DNA of 64,000 nt from Streptomyces antibioticus (GTDB lineage: Bacteria > Actinomycetota > Actinomycetes > Streptomycetales > Streptomycetaceae): positions 265,632-329,631 of the forward strand of contig NZ_KQ948432.1 of NCBI RefSeq assembly GCF_001514065.1. Reading direction: 5' to 3'. Made by a program: the position numbers and the translations under genes. Below are positions 8,888 through 19,179 of this stretch, in pieces (the stretch's first letter is position 1; each line of letters begins with the position of its first letter). The notes under the pieces are model-generated. The model was given only the letters and a program-made list of their open reading frames with translations, did no database searches and was not told the origin of the DNA.

Positions 8888-9866
8888 CCGGTTCCGGTGC
8901 GTCGGCGTCGGCGGGCACCGGGTCCTCCGGGCGGCGGCTGCGCGCCTCCAGCCACAGGGAGAGGGCGAGGAGCAGGACTCCGAGGGTGAGGAAGCCCCAG
9001 GGGAGGTACGTCGTCATCAGCAGGACGAGCAGGCGGTTGGACTTGACCAGGTCGACCGTGTGCTCGATGTAGTCCTCGCGCATCTTCACGTGCCCGGCGA
9101 ACGCCGTGACCTTCTCGCGGTCGCCCAGGAGGGTGCCGCCGCGGAGTTCCTCCTTGTGGATCTCCTCGCCGTAGACGGGGGCGCCGGTGACGGGCTCGAC
9201 CCAGAACTTGCGGACCGTGGTGTACCAGCGGGTCATGCCGGTCTTGGCGATCTGCTCGGGGGTGATGCCGGCGACGGGCAGCTTCTTGGGGAACTTCACC
9301 TGGGTCCAGGGGATGGTCTGCTCGAAGTAGTAGACCTCCAGGCCGCGGAAGTTCTGCGTCCCCTTGTAGTGGATGGGGTTGCTGGTGCGGGTCTGCGCGT
9401 CGAAGTACTCGTAGTCCCGCTTCTCCGTCCGGAAGGGCCACTTGAACTCGATGCCCTCGCGTTTGACCGGGTCGCCGTCGACCATCTCGCCGGTGGCGTG
9501 GACGGGGTCCTGGCTGTGGGCGTCGAAGATGTAGCGCTCGGGGATGTAGGCGACCATCTTGCCGTCGGGGTCCTGGGCGTACGACAGGCTGTCCCAGACG
9601 ACGACGTCCCGGCCGAGCGCCTTCTCGATCTTCTCCGAGGCCTCCACGTTGCCCTTGAGGGTCTGCACGATGGTGATCTTGGAGACCTTCTTCTCCTGGA
9701 GGGAGTTGTCGACGAGGGTGGCGTCCTTGGCCTCCAGGACCATGTCCTGGTACTGGTTCGCCGGGATCTTCGCCAGGCGCGGGAAGGCGTACCAGCGCAG
9801 CAGCGGGGACAGCGCCGCGAAGAACACGGCGAGGGCGAGCAGGATCAGGCTGGCCTTGCGGCGCAT
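8877..9866 (-). CDS. DUF3068-family membrane protein
   Basis: 329 residues. A transmembrane helix at about 5-25 (ASLILLALAVFFAALSPLL) and another near 288-308 (YLPWGFLTLGVLLLALSLWL) flank a large domain that should lie outside the cell, containing YIPERYIFDAHSQDPVHATG and RWYTTVRKFWVEPVTGAPVYG. This two-anchor layout is typical of DUF3068 (PorA-family-like) proteins of actinobacteria, which have no assigned enzymatic role. A short Pro/Asp-rich tail faces the cytoplasm. Its 3' end overlaps hrpB tail to tail. It is followed upstream on the same strand by a mini-gene. Confidence 0.88.
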   Translation of the reverse strand: MRRKASLILLALAVFFAALSPLLRWYAFPRLAKIPANQYQDMVLEAKDATLVDNSLQEKKVSKITIVQTLKGNVEASEKIEKALGRDVVVWDSLSYAQDPDGKMVAYIPERYIFDAHSQDPVHATGEMVDGDPVKREGIEFKWPFRTEKRDYEYFDAQTRTSNPIHYKGTQNFRGLEVYYFEQTIPWTQVKFPKKLPVAGITPEQIAKTGMTRWYTTVRKFWVEPVTGAPVYGEEIHKEELRGGTLLGDREKVTAFAGHVKMREDYIEHTVDLVKSNRLLVLLMTTYLPWGFLTLGVLLLALSLWLEARSRRPEDPVPADADAPEPVTA

Positions 9867-9887
9867 CTCGGCCTCCCTCCCGGGCGG

Positions 9888-10022
9888 TTACGGGTGTGAC
9901 GGCACGGTCGTGAGCAGCGGCTTCGGCGATGTCTTACCGGTCGGTGAGCCCATCGCGGTGATCGTGAACACCAGCGCGAGTGCGACGGCCAGGCCGATCC
10001 CGGCGGCGATGAGGGCACGCAT
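9888..10022 (-). CDS. SPW_0924-family mini-protein
   Basis: A 44-residue protein beginning MRALIAAGIGLAVALALVF, with one hydrophobic segment (about 4-24) and a short polar tail containing MGSPTGKTSPKPLL. I recognise it as the small SPW_0924 family that commonly accompanies the DUF3068 gene in Streptomyces. Function unknown; probably a single-pass membrane peptide or an uncleaved signal. It lies 21 bp upstream of DUF3068 on the same strand, so the two are likely co-transcribed. Confidence 0.75.
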   Translation of the reverse strand: MRALIAAGIGLAVALALVFTITAMGSPTGKTSPKPLLTTVPSHP

Positions 10023-10122
10023 GACGGCCTCCCGACCGGACCTCGTGAGCCCGGAACTGATACATCGTCAGGTCCGGCACCGTAGCAACGGGCGGCCGAG
10101 ATGAGAACACGTCGCACACGAC

Positions 10123-10152
10123 GACGGCGCCCTTCCGGGGAAGGACGCCGTC
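10123..10152 (-). terminator. terminator of the lytic transglycosylase gene
   Basis: A 14-bp stem with one mismatch (GACGGCGcCCTTCC / GGAAGGaCGCCGTC) and a GG loop, 16 bp beyond the stop codon at 10169. Only the minus-strand gene runs into it. Confidence 0.75.
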
Positions 10153-10168
10153 AATGCCGTACGGGAAC

Positions 10169-11878
10169 TTACGCGCTGGGACTGGGCGAGGGGCTCGGTG
10201 ACTCGGTCGGCTCGGCGGCTGCCGCCACCGTCAGTTCGACGGTCAGGGACGCGCCGCCCGCGGTGTTGATGCGGAGCAGGAACGTGCCGGTCGTGTCGTC
10301 GGCGTAGAGCTTCGGGAGCTTCAGCAGGCCGTTCGCGTCCGTCTCCAGGCCCTTCAGGGTGCGTACGGTCTTGCCGTCCGCGTCCTTGAAGTAGGGGCCC
10401 TTGGTGTTCTCGGTGGTGTCGTCCGCCGAGGTGATGAGGGTGGCGGTGGCGGCGACGCCGTCCGCCACGGCGCCGTCGTAGGTCGCCTTGATCTCGACCT
10501 GGTCGGCGAACTCGCCGCCCGGGGTGCAGGTCAGCGCGGTGTCGCTGGTGCGGGCGAGGGTGTCGGCGACGCGCTCGGTGACCGTGGCCTTGTAGTCGAG
10601 GCCGGTGACCGCGCGGCCCACGACCGTGGCGCGGACGATGAAGTCGCCGGTCTTCTCACCGGCCTTCAGCGCGGGAGCGACTGCGACGCCGGAGCCGTTG
10701 GTGACGATCGTGGCGACGCTCTCGCCTCCGGTGAAGGTGGTGTCGGTGTCGCCCACGATCGTGAAGCGGATGCGGACCTTGCCGACGGCCTTGCCGGCCG
10801 AGGTCTCGGCGCGGGTGCTGATCCGCTTGCTGAACGTGTCCCCGGCCTGCGCGGTGAGCTTCGCGGTGCCGGCGTCCTCCAGGTGGTCCACCGTGTCGGT
10901 CGGGGTGGGGGTGGGCGTGGGGGTGCCGGGCGTGGACGGGTTGTCCGACGGCGGCGGGCTGCTCGGGGTGGTGGGCGGCGTGCTGGGCGTGTCGGGCGTC
11001 GACGGCGGGGTGGGCGACGGCGAGGGGCTCGGCGGGTCGTTGTCGTCGCTGCGGTGGCCGGGCAGGCTGCCGGTGCCGTCGGGGATCTCGTGGGTGCCCT
11101 TGCGGTAGTACTCCAGCCACGACAGGACCGTGTGCAGATAGTCCTGGGAGTTGTTGTAGCTGAGGATCGCGCGGTTCATGTCGGCCTGCACGGACAGGTC
11201 CCAGCCGTTGCGGCACAGGTAGTGGCCGGCGGCGAGGGCCGCGTCGTAGACGTTGTTGGGGTCCTTCTTGCCATCGCCGTTGCCGTCGCGGCCGGCCCAC
11301 TCCCAGGTGGAGGGGATGAACTGCATGGGGCCGACGGCCTGGTCGTAGGTGCTGTTGCCGTCGTAGACGCCGTTGTCGGTGTCCGGGATGAGGGCGAAGC
11401 CGTTGCCGTCGAGCTGGGGGCCGAGGATCGGGGTGACCGTGGTGCCGTCGGCGGTGACACGGCCGCCGCGGGCCTGGCCGGACTCGACCTTGCCGATGGC
11501 GGCGAGGAGCTGCCAGGGCAGGTTGCAGCCGGGCTTGGACTCCTGGAGGGCCGCCTCGGCCTTCTTGTAGGCGTCGAGGACGGTCGCGGGGATGCCGGCC
11601 TCGCCGGTGCCCGTGACGCCGGTGCCGCCGCTGCCCGTGGTCGGGACGGGGCTCGGGCTGTTGAGGGGCGGCAGGTCCATGTAGAACGGCGAGCCGCCGG
11701 TCGCGCCGTCGTCGTCGGTCAGTTCGGGAGTGGGCTGGGCGTCGGCGGTGGTCGATCTGCCGTTGTCGTCGACCGACACGTCGGGTGCCTGGGACGCGGA
11801 CAGTGCCGCGACCGCCGCGGCGGCGACGGTGGTGGCCACCGCCCCCTTGCGCAGCCGCCTGCCGAATTGCGCCGCCAT
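10169..11878 (-). CDS. secreted lytic transglycosylase with C-terminal Ig-like repeats
   Basis: Probably cleaves peptidoglycan. The 569 residues start with a signal-type segment (GRRLRKGAVATTVAAAAVAAL), followed by an acidic linker. A lytic transglycosylase domain covers about 95-245, with the presumed catalytic Glu in IGKVESGQARGG (about residue 132) and AVGPMQFIPSTWEWAG. A Ser/Pro/Thr linker (about 262-325) leads to two beta-rich segments to residue 545 and a PSPSPSPSA end. ATG 11878 follows GGAGGGG at about 9 bases; the frame is open further upstream. Its leader contains short tandem repeats and the gene has its own terminator. Confidence 0.88.
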   Translation of the reverse strand: MAAQFGRRLRKGAVATTVAAAAVAALSASQAPDVSVDDNGRSTTADAQPTPELTDDDGATGGSPFYMDLPPLNSPSPVPTTGSGGTGVTGTGEAGIPATVLDAYKKAEAALQESKPGCNLPWQLLAAIGKVESGQARGGRVTADGTTVTPILGPQLDGNGFALIPDTDNGVYDGNSTYDQAVGPMQFIPSTWEWAGRDGNGDGKKDPNNVYDAALAAGHYLCRNGWDLSVQADMNRAILSYNNSQDYLHTVLSWLEYYRKGTHEIPDGTGSLPGHRSDDNDPPSPSPSPTPPSTPDTPSTPPTTPSSPPPSDNPSTPGTPTPTPTPTDTVDHLEDAGTAKLTAQAGDTFSKRISTRAETSAGKAVGKVRIRFTIVGDTDTTFTGGESVATIVTNGSGVAVAPALKAGEKTGDFIVRATVVGRAVTGLDYKATVTERVADTLARTSDTALTCTPGGEFADQVEIKATYDGAVADGVAATATLITSADDTTENTKGPYFKDADGKTVRTLKGLETDANGLLKLPKLYADDTTGTFLLRINTAGGASLTVELTVAAAAEPTESPSPSPSPSA

Positions 11879-11991
11879 AAAGTGAACCCCTCCCGTGGAC
11901 GCCGAGCGCCCGTCTCCGTCCGACGTGCTCGTCATGGTGTGACGATCGACCCGCGTCGCGGGTTGCCCTCGTGGAGCTTTTTCTGTGCGTT

Positions 11992-12052
11992 GTTCTGCTG
12001 TTCGGATCTGCTGTTGGTTCTACTGTTCGGTTCTGTTGTCCTGCTGTTCGGT
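11992..12052. repeat. imperfect short tandem repeats in the divergent intergenic region
   Basis: About four degenerate 12-20-base units built on TCTGCTGTTCGG (plus strand; CCGAACAGCAGA on the minus strand). They lie in the 304-bp gap between the transglycosylase gene (minus) and the DUF4184 gene (plus), inside the probable transglycosylase leader. No coding frame covers them. Confidence 0.55.
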
Positions 12053-12107
12053 CCGACCCCGCTCCCCGGCGGAGGGACCCAGGCGACCCTACGGCAACTT
12101 CCTTTGC

Positions 12108-12133
12108 TCGGGCACCCGTTCGTGCCCGGTTTT
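12108..12133 (+). terminator. candidate attenuator/terminator in the leader of the DUF4184 gene
   Basis: A 7-bp perfect stem CGGGCAC / GTGCCCG with a 6-base loop is followed directly by G and TTTT. It lies about 50 bases upstream of the TTG start of the next gene and on the same strand, so it would act before translation starts. The sequence before it (12056-12107) is GC-rich and can form more pairs. I could not match it to a known riboswitch class. Confidence 0.5.
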
Positions 12134-12182
12134 CACCAGTTGGCCATACTGGGCCGGTCCGTTTCCTGCCTTGGGAGGCCTC

Positions 12183-13028
12183 TTGCCGTTCACCCTCAGT
12201 CACGCGGCCGCGGTGTTACCTGTTGTGCGTGCTGACGGAACCGGGCGGGGGCGGCTGGTTCCGGCCGTCCTCGTGGCGGGTTCCTTCGCTCCCGACATGA
12301 CCTATTTCGCGGCGAGCGCGTTCTCCGAGGCGATGGAGTTCGGGACCGTCACCCACTCCTTCACGGGTGTCTTCACCGTCGACGTGCTCGTCGCGTGGGC
12401 GCTGGTGGGGCTCTGGCTGCTCGTGCGGGAGCCCCTGGTGGCGCTGTTGCCGAGGGCGCGGCAGGGGCGGGTGGCGGCGCTGCTGCGCTGCGGGGCGCCG
12501 CGCGCGCGGATACGGCCGGCGCTGGTGGCACGGTGGTACGTGTCGGCGGCGCTGGGGGCGTTGACGCATGTCGTGTGGGACGCGTTCACGCACCACGACC
12601 GGTGGGGGATGCGGTTGTTCCCGGTGCTGGGCGAGACGATCGCCGGGTCACCGCTGTACTGGTACCTGCAGTACGGCAGTTCGGCGGTGGCCGCGGTGGT
12701 GATCGCCGGGTTCGTCGTCCACGCGGTACGGCGGGCTCCGGTGAGCGAGCCGATGGGGGTGCCCGCGCTCTCGGCGCGCGACCGGTGGTGGGCCGCCGTC
12801 GGCATCGGCGGCTGTGTGCTCGTCGCGGCGGTGCAGCGGGCCTCGCGGTGGTGGGCCTACTGGGGGGCCTCCGCGAGGCCGTGGGAACTGATTCCGACGC
12901 TGTGCTTCGGAGTGGGCGCGGGGCTGGTGGTGGGGGTGCTCGGGTACGCCGTGGCGGTCAGGGCGTGGCGTCCGGTTCGGGTGCCCGACCGGGCCGGGCT
13001 GGAGCCGAGCCGTCCGGGGCGTCGGTGA
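12183..13028 (+). CDS. DUF4184-family integral membrane protein
   Basis: 281 residues, beginning MPFTLSHAAAVLPVV, which is the signature N-terminus of DUF4184 (the family begins with a His-containing PFTLSHAA motif). About six hydrophobic segments are interspersed with conserved polar residues: GSFAPDMTYF, THSFTGVFTVD, LTHVVWDAFTHHDRWG. The His/Asp pattern resembles membrane metal-dependent hydrolases of the YdjM type, but no activity is known. I chose TTG 12183 because GGGAGG precedes it by about 4 bases and homology starts there. The 3' end overlaps the convergent gene by 71 bp. Confidence 0.85.
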   Translation: MPFTLSHAAAVLPVVRADGTGRGRLVPAVLVAGSFAPDMTYFAASAFSEAMEFGTVTHSFTGVFTVDVLVAWALVGLWLLVREPLVALLPRARQGRVAALLRCGAPRARIRPALVARWYVSAALGALTHVVWDAFTHHDRWGMRLFPVLGETIAGSPLYWYLQYGSSAVAAVVIAGFVVHAVRRAPVSEPMGVPALSARDRWWAAVGIGGCVLVAAVQRASRWWAYWGASARPWELIPTLCFGVGAGLVVGVLGYAVAVRAWRPVRVPDRAGLEPSRPGRR

Positions 13029-13425
13029 CGGTCCTGGCGGGAGCCGCGTCGCCCGAGGGGTCCGTGACGGTCCTGCTGGGAGCCGCGTCGCCCGAGGGGT
13101 CCGTGACCGTGCCGACGGTCGCGATGAACACGGTCATGGTCCGCATCGGGCGGGAGCGCGGGACCGCGCTGAGGAGCAGTGCGAGGTAGCCGCGGGCTTG
13201 GTCGGCCCAGAGGCGGAGGTCCCTGCGGTTGAGCCAGTCCCTGCGGGCCAGGCGGTGACGGGCGTCGGTGACCGCCCTGCGGAGGGTCGTGGCGAGGTCC
13301 GTGGGGATGCGGGGAGTGCTTGCCGCTGCGGAGTAGGGCGGGACGTGCACGGCTGGGGTGGACGCGGTCGCATCGGTGGTCGCCTGCGCCGGAGCCGTCT
13401 GGCGGTGGAGCGTGCGTATACCCAT
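12958..13425 (-). CDS. hypothetical protein with C-terminal 13-residue repeats
   Basis: 155 residues, not recognised. The middle has a basic helical stretch (TTLRRAVTDARHRLARRDWLNRRDLRLWADQARGYLALLL). The C-terminus has three 13-residue repeats, TVTDPSGDAAPSR, TVTDPSGDAAPAR and TVTDAPDGSAPAR, encoded by a 39-bp tandem repeat. ATG 13425 is the most likely start. The repeats fall where the gene runs into the end of the DUF4184 gene on the other strand, so the C-terminus may have grown by repeat expansion. Function unknown. Confidence 0.6.
   Translation of the reverse strand: MGIRTLHRQTAPAQATTDATASTPAVHVPPYSAAASTPRIPTDLATTLRRAVTDARHRLARRDWLNRRDLRLWADQARGYLALLLSAVPRSRPMRTMTVFIATVGTVTDPSGDAAPSRTVTDPSGDAAPARTVTDAPDGSAPARPGRAPEPDATP
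13025..13102. repeat. 39-bp tandem repeat, two close copies
   Basis: Copies at 13025-13063 and 13064-13102 differ at only two or three positions, both starting GTGACGGTCCTG and ending CCCGAGGGGTCC. A decayed third copy lies at the left edge. It codes for the repeats of the minus-strand gene and begins exactly at the DUF4184 stop codon. Confidence 0.85.
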
Positions 13426-13538
13426 GTCCGCATCTTTACGGGCGGGGGTGGGTGGGGGCGTTTTCGCGGGGGCCACCTGAGTGACGGCTTTCCGGGGGTG
13501 GCGCCACCGCGACGGCAAAGGCCGGGACCGGCATGCGG

Positions 13539-13581
13539 CTGCGGTGGAGGGAGTCAGGTGACCCGACTCCCTCCACCGCAG
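13539..13581 (-). terminator. polA terminator, perfect 17-bp hairpin
   Basis: CTGCGGTGGAGGGAGTC and its exact complement GACTCCCTCCACCGCAG flank a 9-base loop, 23 bp after the polA stop. The symmetry would let it also stop any plus-strand transcript. Confidence 0.85.
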
Positions 13582-13604
13582 ACCACCGGCTCCACCGCCG
13601 CAGG

Positions 13605-16331
13605 CTAGTGCGCCGCCGACTCCCAGTCCGGGCCCACGCCCACCGAGACATCCAGCGGGGCGCGCAGCTGGACCGCGCCCGCCATCTCGCGGCGGACGAT
13701 CTCCTCGACGCGGTCGCGCTCGCCGGGGGCAATCTCCAGGACGATTTCGTCGTGGACCTGGAGCAGCATGCGGGAGGTCAGCTCCGCCTCGCTCAGGGCC
13801 TTGCCGACGTTGAGCATCGCGATCTTGACGATGTCGGCGGCCGTGCCCTGGATCGGCGCGTTGAGTGCCATCCGCTCGGCGGCCTCGCGGCGCTGGCGGT
13901 TGTCGCTGTTGAGGTCGGGGAGGTAGCGGCGGCGGCCGAAGAGGGTCGCCGTGTAGCCCGTCGCCCTCGCCTCGTCGACCGCGCGGCGCAGATAGTCCTG
14001 GACGCCGCCGAAGCGCTCGAAGTACGTGTCCATCAGGGCACGCGCCTCGCCCGCCTCGATGTTCAGCTGCTGGGAGAGACCGAAGGCGGACAGGCCGTAG
14101 GCGAGGCCGTACGACATGGCCTTGATCTTGCGGCGCATCTCCGCGTCGACGGCGTCGCGCTCGACGGCGAAGACCTGCGAGGCGACCGTGGTGTGCAGGT
14201 CCTCGCCGGAGGTGAAGGCCTCGATGAGGCCCTCGTCCTCCGACAGGTGGGCCATGACGCGCAGTTCGATCTGGCTGTAGTCGGCCGTCATCAGCGACTC
14301 GTAGCCCTCGCCGACCACGAAGCCGCGGCGGATGGCCCGGCCCTCGTCCGTGCGCACGGGGATGTTCTGGAGGTTGGGGTCGGTGGACGAGAGGCGTCCG
14401 GTGGCCGCGACCGTCTGGTTGAACGTGGTGTGGATACGGCCGTCCGCCGCGATGGTCTTGATCAGGCCCTCGACCGTCACGCGCAGCTTGGCCTGCTCGC
14501 GGTGCCGGAGCATGATCACCGGCAGTTCGTTGTCGGTCTGGCCGGCGAGCCAGGCCAGGGCGTCCGCGTCCGTGGTGTAGCCGGTCTTGGTCTTCTTCGT
14601 CTTGGGCAGGCCCAGTTCGCCGAAGAGGACTTCCTGGAGCTGCTTGGGCGAGCCCAGGTTGAACTCGTGCCCGGCGGCAGCGTGGGCCTCCTTGACGGCC
14701 TGCTGGACGGCGCCGGCGAACATCTGCTCCATGGCTTCCAGATGCGCCCGGTCGGCGGCGATGCCATGCCGCTCCATGCGGGCCAGCAGCGCGGAGGTGG
14801 GCAGCTCCATGTCGCGCAGCAGGTCTCCGGCGCCGACCTCCGTCAGCCGGGCCTCGAAGGCCTCGCCGAGGTCGAGGATCGCGCGGGCCTGCACCATGAG
14901 GGCCTCGGCCTCGGCGCCGTCGTCCGCGCCGAAGGCGAGCTGGCCGTCGGCCGCGGCGGCGGGGGCGAGCTCGCGGCCGAGGTACTCCAGGGACAGGGCG
15001 TCCAGGTCGAAGGAGCGGCGGCCCGGCTTGACGAGGTAGGCGGCGAGCGCGGTGTCCATGGAGACGCCGGCGATGCTCCAGCCGTGCTCGGCGAAGACGC
15101 GCATCGCGCCCTTGGCGTTGTGGAAGACCTTGGGCCTGGCGGCATCGGCGAGCCAGCCGGCCAGCGCCTTCTCGTCGGCCTCGTCGAGCTGGGTGGGGTC
15201 GATCCAGGCGGCCGGTCCCCCAGCTGCCGCGAGGGCGATCTCGGCGACCGAGCCGGTGCCGAGGCCCCAGGTGTCGACCGTGGCGACGCCGAGGGTCTGG
15301 GTGCCGTGCTCGGTGAGCCAGGCGGAGAGCTCGCCGGTGCCGAGGACGGTGCCGTCGAGTTCCACGCCGGCGGTCACGACCGGTGTCGACTCGGCCTCCT
15401 CGGCGCCCGGGTCGACGGCGAGCAGGCGCTCGCGCAGCGAGGGGTTACGGATCTCGAGGGTGTCGAGGATCATCGCGAGCGTCTTGCGGTCGTACGGGGC
15501 GCGCTCCAGGTCGGCGACCGTCTTGGGCAGCTCGACGGTGCGGACCATCTCGGTGAGGCGGCGGTTGAGCTTGACCGCCTCCAGGTGCTCGCGCAGGTTC
15601 TGGCCGGCCTTGCCCTTGACCTCATCGACGCGCTCGACGAGGTCCGCGAACGAACCGAACTGGTTGATCCACTTCGCGGCGGTCTTCTCGCCGACGCCGG
15701 GGATGCCCGGGAGGTTGTCGGACGGGTCGCCGCGCAGGGCCGCGAAGTCGGGGTACTGGGCGGGGGTCAGGCCGTACTTCTCGAACACCTTCTCCGGGGT
15801 GAACCGGGTCAGCTCGGAGACGCCCTTCGTCGGATAGAGCACGGTGGTGTGCTCGCTGACGAGCTGGAAGGAGTCGCGGTCGCCGGTGACGATCAGCACC
15901 TCGAAGCCGGCGGCCTCGGCCTGGGTGGCGAGCGTGGCGATGATGTCGTCGGCCTCGAAGCCGTCGACGGCGAACCGCGAGACCTGCATCGCGTCGAGCA
16001 GCTCGCCGATCAGCTCGACCTGGCCCTTGAACTCGTCCGGGGTCTTGGAGCGGTTGGCCTTGTACTCCGTGAACTCCTCGGAGCGCCAGGTCTTGCGCGA
16101 CACGTCGAAGGCCACCGCGAAGTGCGTGGGCGCCTCGTCGCGCAGGGTGTTGGCCAGCATCGAGGCGAAGCCGTAGATCGCGTTCGTCGGCTGGCCCGTC
16201 GCGGTCGTGAAGTTCTCCGCGGGCAGCGCGAAGAACGCGCGGTACGCCAATGAGTGCCCGTCCATGAGCATCAGGCGCGGGCGGCTGCCGCCGGGGCTGT
16301 TGTCGGTCTTCTTCGATGCTGTCTCTGCCAC
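13605..16331 (-). CDS. polA: DNA polymerase I
   Basis: Fills gaps and removes RNA primers in replication and repair. The 908 residues hold an N-terminal 5'-3' exonuclease (about 1-300; LMLMDGHSLAYRAFFALP, VDGFEADDIIATLA, VTGDRDSFQLV, GDPSDNLPGIPGVGEKTAAKW). A degenerate 3'-5' exonuclease-like region (about 330-520) lacks the usual acidic residues, as in other actinobacterial PolA. The polymerase domain has motif A TADYSQIELRVMAHLS, motif B RRKIKAMSYGLAYGLS and motif C QVHDEIVLE. I chose GTG 16331 (MAETASKKTDN) because homology starts there; the frame is open 133 codons further. Confidence 0.97.
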   Translation of the reverse strand: MAETASKKTDNSPGGSRPRLMLMDGHSLAYRAFFALPAENFTTATGQPTNAIYGFASMLANTLRDEAPTHFAVAFDVSRKTWRSEEFTEYKANRSKTPDEFKGQVELIGELLDAMQVSRFAVDGFEADDIIATLATQAEAAGFEVLIVTGDRDSFQLVSEHTTVLYPTKGVSELTRFTPEKVFEKYGLTPAQYPDFAALRGDPSDNLPGIPGVGEKTAAKWINQFGSFADLVERVDEVKGKAGQNLREHLEAVKLNRRLTEMVRTVELPKTVADLERAPYDRKTLAMILDTLEIRNPSLRERLLAVDPGAEEAESTPVVTAGVELDGTVLGTGELSAWLTEHGTQTLGVATVDTWGLGTGSVAEIALAAAGGPAAWIDPTQLDEADEKALAGWLADAARPKVFHNAKGAMRVFAEHGWSIAGVSMDTALAAYLVKPGRRSFDLDALSLEYLGRELAPAAAADGQLAFGADDGAEAEALMVQARAILDLGEAFEARLTEVGAGDLLRDMELPTSALLARMERHGIAADRAHLEAMEQMFAGAVQQAVKEAHAAAGHEFNLGSPKQLQEVLFGELGLPKTKKTKTGYTTDADALAWLAGQTDNELPVIMLRHREQAKLRVTVEGLIKTIAADGRIHTTFNQTVAATGRLSSTDPNLQNIPVRTDEGRAIRRGFVVGEGYESLMTADYSQIELRVMAHLSEDEGLIEAFTSGEDLHTTVASQVFAVERDAVDAEMRRKIKAMSYGLAYGLSAFGLSQQLNIEAGEARALMDTYFERFGGVQDYLRRAVDEARATGYTATLFGRRRYLPDLNSDNRQRREAAERMALNAPIQGTAADIVKIAMLNVGKALSEAELTSRMLLQVHDEIVLEIAPGERDRVEEIVRREMAGAVQLRAPLDVSVGVGPDWESAAH

Positions 16332-16840
16332 GCCCCCGATCCTGCCACGCCCCACTGACAGTCGTGCCACGCCGCGGGAGGCCGCCGCGGACGGCTGGTA
16401 CGTCAGGTCGGCGGAGGGCGAGGGACGCGGGCCTTGCCGAGGGGCGACGGAAGAGAGGGGCGGGGCTTGCCCGCGGGCGGCAGCAGGGCAGGCGGACAGC
16501 GCCGTGGGCGACAGCGAGGCACGTGGACGATGCCAGAGGCGGCAGTGGGGCAGGCGGACGATGCCGGGGGCGGCGGTCAGGGCGCTCGGGCCACCCCGGG
16601 GGCCGTGCACAGGGCGCCCGCCCCAGCCACCAGGGCTCGCGCCCACACGGCGGGCCGTAGCCACGGACAAGTAAGCCCCGGCCGAAGCCCCCGAACCGCC
16701 CCCGTTGCCCCTTCCGCAACCATTGCTCAATACGCAACCATGGGTTCCGTCCTCCCCGCGCCCCGGCGACCATCACTGTCGGTGTTGCGTGCGAGGATCG
16801 GAGACGTAGTTCACATGTGCATGCGAAGGAGAACGCCGCG
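16332..16840. other. 509-bp intergenic region between polA and the fdhF-like gene
   Basis: No convincing gene. Between about 16460 and 16600 the sequence is made of degenerate GC-rich blocks such as GGGGCAGGCGGAC(A/G) and GATGCC(A/G)G(A/G)GGCGGC, which look like decayed tandem duplications. The right end (16700-16840) drops in GC and should contain the promoter and operator of the oxidoreductase gene. Confidence 0.6.
16715..16741. promoter_or_regulatory. possible operator: direct repeat CGCAACCAT
   Basis: CGCAACCAT occurs at 16715-16723 and 16733-16741, start-to-start distance 18 bp. Between the copies the sequence TTGCTCAATACGCAA contains the inverted pair TTGC/GCAA. It lies 100 bp upstream of the oxidoreductase gene in the least GC-rich part of the gap, which suggests a protein-binding site. 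The regulator is unknown. Confidence 0.35.
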
Positions 16841-19120
<2,280 letters not shown>

Positions 19121-19179
19121 GCGTTTGCTCAGCCGAGTGACACCGATGCGAGCGACCCCGACGAACGGAGCCGGGCCCC

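Noticed and set aside
11879-12182. c-di-AMP (ydaO) riboswitch in front of the cell-wall hydrolase gene
   Set aside because: Such riboswitches control resuscitation-type hydrolases in Streptomyces, but the conserved ydaO stretches that I know are absent on both strands.
13533-16253. 906-codon open frame antisense to polA
   Set aside because: Shadow of polA with the same biased composition and no recognisable motif.
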